Shown here piece after piece: positions 11,112 through 12,053 of a stretch of DNA of 12,053 bases. Each line of letters opens with the position of its first letter. The stretch's first letter is position 1. The notes under the pieces were generated by a model. It saw nothing but the letters and a program-made list of their open reading frames with translations, had not been told where the DNA came from and made no database searches. The position numbers were made by a program, and so were the translations under genes. The DNA comes from VGKU01 sp964388785 (GTDB lineage Bacteria; Patescibacteriota; Patescibacteriia; UBA9934; GWF2-40-263), in assembly GCA_964388785.1 (NCBI GenBank), contig CAYMBX010000032.1, forward strand, positions 1 through 12,053. The letters run 5' to 3'.

Positions 11112-11936
11112 ATGGCTGATGGGAAAGAATTCTCCGGATCGACGCTTTCGATGCGGTTCGCCGAAGACGGCGAGCTCATCGTGCTGTTTCCCGAAGGTCA
11201 GGACGATCATACGGGAATCTATCCGTCCGTGGCCGAGCGGACAACGCTCGAAGCGTTTGTCCGTACCACTGCGGGACGCTCGCTGCTCATGCGCATGCGC
11301 AAGCGCGAGGTCCACGACAAGTTGACCGGTCTTTTGCTTCGGGAACCGGGCGAAGAGTTGATCCGCGAACGGATCCGTCGACTCGGCACCATGCCGTTTC
11401 ACGGAACCGTCTCCGTGCTCGCGATCGATCTGGATCATTTCAGCCGAATCAACAAAGAATACGGTCAGATGGTCGGTGACGAAGTGCTGCGATGGGCGGC
11501 CGGTGTCTTCAAGCGACGCACGCGCGCGGCGGACGTTCTGGTTCGCCGCGGAGGCGAGGAGTTCGTCGTCTTCACCATGGCAGGACTCGCTCCTCCTAAC
11601 CGTACGGGATCACGCGATCAGGATCCCAAAAGCACCGGCGGCACTCCTTCCCGTCATGCGATCATCGACAGCGTGAGCGCGGCCATGCACAACGGTCCCA
11701 TGCTCGCGCTGCGTCTTCTGACGACACTGACGGCACAACCCTGCACTGTTGGCGGCAACAGCATCCAGCAATCGGCCACCATCGGCGTGGCCACGCATTT
11801 CATCACGCCGGATACCGTTGCCGGACTCGATAGCCTCTACGAACGACTGTTCGAAGCGGCCGACGAGCGACTGCGAAACGCGAAAACGACCAACCAACGC
11901 GGCCGTGTCCACGAAGCCTCTCCGCTCACCCCCTAA
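11112..11936 (+). CDS. Diguanylate cyclase (GGDEF domain)
   Basis: A 274-aa protein whose residues from about 64 form a GGDEF domain, making cyclic di-GMP from two GTP. Seen in order: DKLTGLL (69-75), AIDLDHFSRINKEYGQMVGDEVL with metal Asp106, the active-site RRGGEEF (GGEEF 147-151), an RAAD inhibitory site (R138, D141) five residues before it, and SATIGVATH late in the domain. An active, product-inhibited cyclase is therefore expected. Residues about 155-225 contain more than the usual linker between GGEEF and the TIGVA strand (TMAGLAPPNRTGSRDQDPKSTGGTPSRH), which looks like a disordered insert. The first 60 residues (TLSMRFAEDGELIVLFPEG) resemble no known sensor and there is no membrane segment, so the protein should be soluble. 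Start: ATG 11112 with AGGAG eight bases upstream. A 60-base block counted by hand was 70% GC. Own promoter and terminator. Confidence 0.92.
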   Translation: MADGKEFSGSTLSMRFAEDGELIVLFPEGQDDHTGIYPSVAERTTLEAFVRTTAGRSLLMRMRKREVHDKLTGLLLREPGEELIRERIRRLGTMPFHGTVSVLAIDLDHFSRINKEYGQMVGDEVLRWAAGVFKRRTRAADVLVRRGGEEFVVFTMAGLAPPNRTGSRDQDPKSTGGTPSRHAIIDSVSAAMHNGPMLALRLLTTLTAQPCTVGGNSIQQSATIGVATHFITPDTVAGLDSLYERLFEAADERLRNAKTTNQRGRVHEASPLTP

Positions 11937-11965
11937 CCGAACAAATTGAACCGTTCGGTTTTTTT
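11935..11965 (+). terminator. Intrinsic terminator of the GGDEF gene
   Basis: AACCGAAC (11935-11942) pairs with GTTCGGTT (11953-11960), 10-nt loop, followed by a run of seven T (11959-11965). The stem starts within the TAA stop codon. Confidence 0.92.
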
Positions 11966-11971
11966 GTTTAC

Positions 11972-12001
11972 AAAAAGTCCTGACATCTGTCAGGACTTTT
12001 T
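11972..12001. terminator. Strong bidirectional terminator
   Basis: AAAAAGTCCTGACA (11972-11985) pairs perfectly with its complement at 11988-12001. In practice an ATCT loop and T-runs result on both strands. It backs up the GGDEF terminator and should end the minus-strand gene entering from the right edge. Confidence 0.92.
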
Positions 12002-12052
12002 GGCGGTGTTTTTTGGACGAAGTTCGAACATTTTTTGAGCAAAACCCCCAAT
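11990..12052 (-). CDS. 3' end of a minus-strand gene (partial)
   Basis: Reading in from the right edge, one minus-strand frame stays open for 20 codons (IGGFAQKMFELRPKNTAKKS) and stops with TGA (11992-11990) inside the arm of the bidirectional terminator, the same stop-in-terminator layout as other genes here. The lysine-rich end is typical of a protein C-terminus. Too short for identification; a second frame is also open until a TAA at the far side of the hairpin, so the choice rests on the terminator position. Confidence 0.4.
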   Translation of the reverse strand: MGGFAQKMFELRPKNTAKKS

Positions 12053-12053
12053 A

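Overview
This is a gene-dense 12 kb stretch of a bacterial chromosome. It has a sigma-70 type transcription system, short intergenic gaps, many small proteins, stop codons sitting inside terminator hairpins and several genes without a Shine-Dalgarno (SD) sequence. That style, together with a MutY lacking its NUDIX domain and a dnaG-rpoD pair without rpsU, suggests a Patescibacteria (CPR) type genome. This is inferred from gene style only. TGA is used as stop (for example at 2565-2567 and 3449-3451), so this is not a UGA-recoded lineage.

Layout. (1) 1-1907: tRNA-Asn(GTT) on the minus strand and a metallo-beta-lactamase-fold hydrolase on the plus strand leave from back-to-back promoters that share one -35 box. 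A convergent minus-strand CDP-alcohol phosphatidyltransferase follows. (2) 1972-4208: a tiny, extremely acidic protein (minus), then a plus-strand DNA-repair operon with overlapping stop/start codons: zinc-ribbon protein, MutY-type adenine glycosylase, and a one-domain alkylguanine methyltransferase (PCHR). Next is a membrane-anchored orphan protein with its own promoter and terminator. (3) 4206-4484: a gene-free block holding a strongly structured, unassigned RNA of about 220 nt with its own promoter and terminator. (4) 4487-6158, minus: an ECF sigma factor with an overlapping membrane-anchored putative anti-sigma protein, and a second anchored orphan. (5) 6221-10310, minus: a Na+/Ca2+ exchanger-family protein, DNA primase (dnaG) and the housekeeping sigma factor (rpoD), probably one transcription unit. 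(6) 10301-12053, plus: a DUF389 membrane protein, divergent from the exchanger through overlapping promoters that predict almost leaderless mRNAs, then a diguanylate cyclase (GGEEF) and a double terminator facing the 3' end of a further minus-strand gene.

Two classes of gene interleave. Five genes (MBL hydrolase, CDP-alcohol transferase, the two anchored orphans, the GGDEF protein) are GC-rich, stand alone, have a clear SD sequence, a -35 of TTGACA or TTGACG, and their own terminator. The others are mostly lower in GC, lack a good SD, and are in operons or nearly leaderless. Roles present are replication initiation, basal and alternative transcription, base-damage repair, phospholipid synthesis, ion exchange and second-messenger signalling. 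The most unusual items are the unassigned RNA, the two compressed divergent promoters, and a dispersed-type palindromic repeat that supplies the C-terminal codons of the ECF sigma factor.
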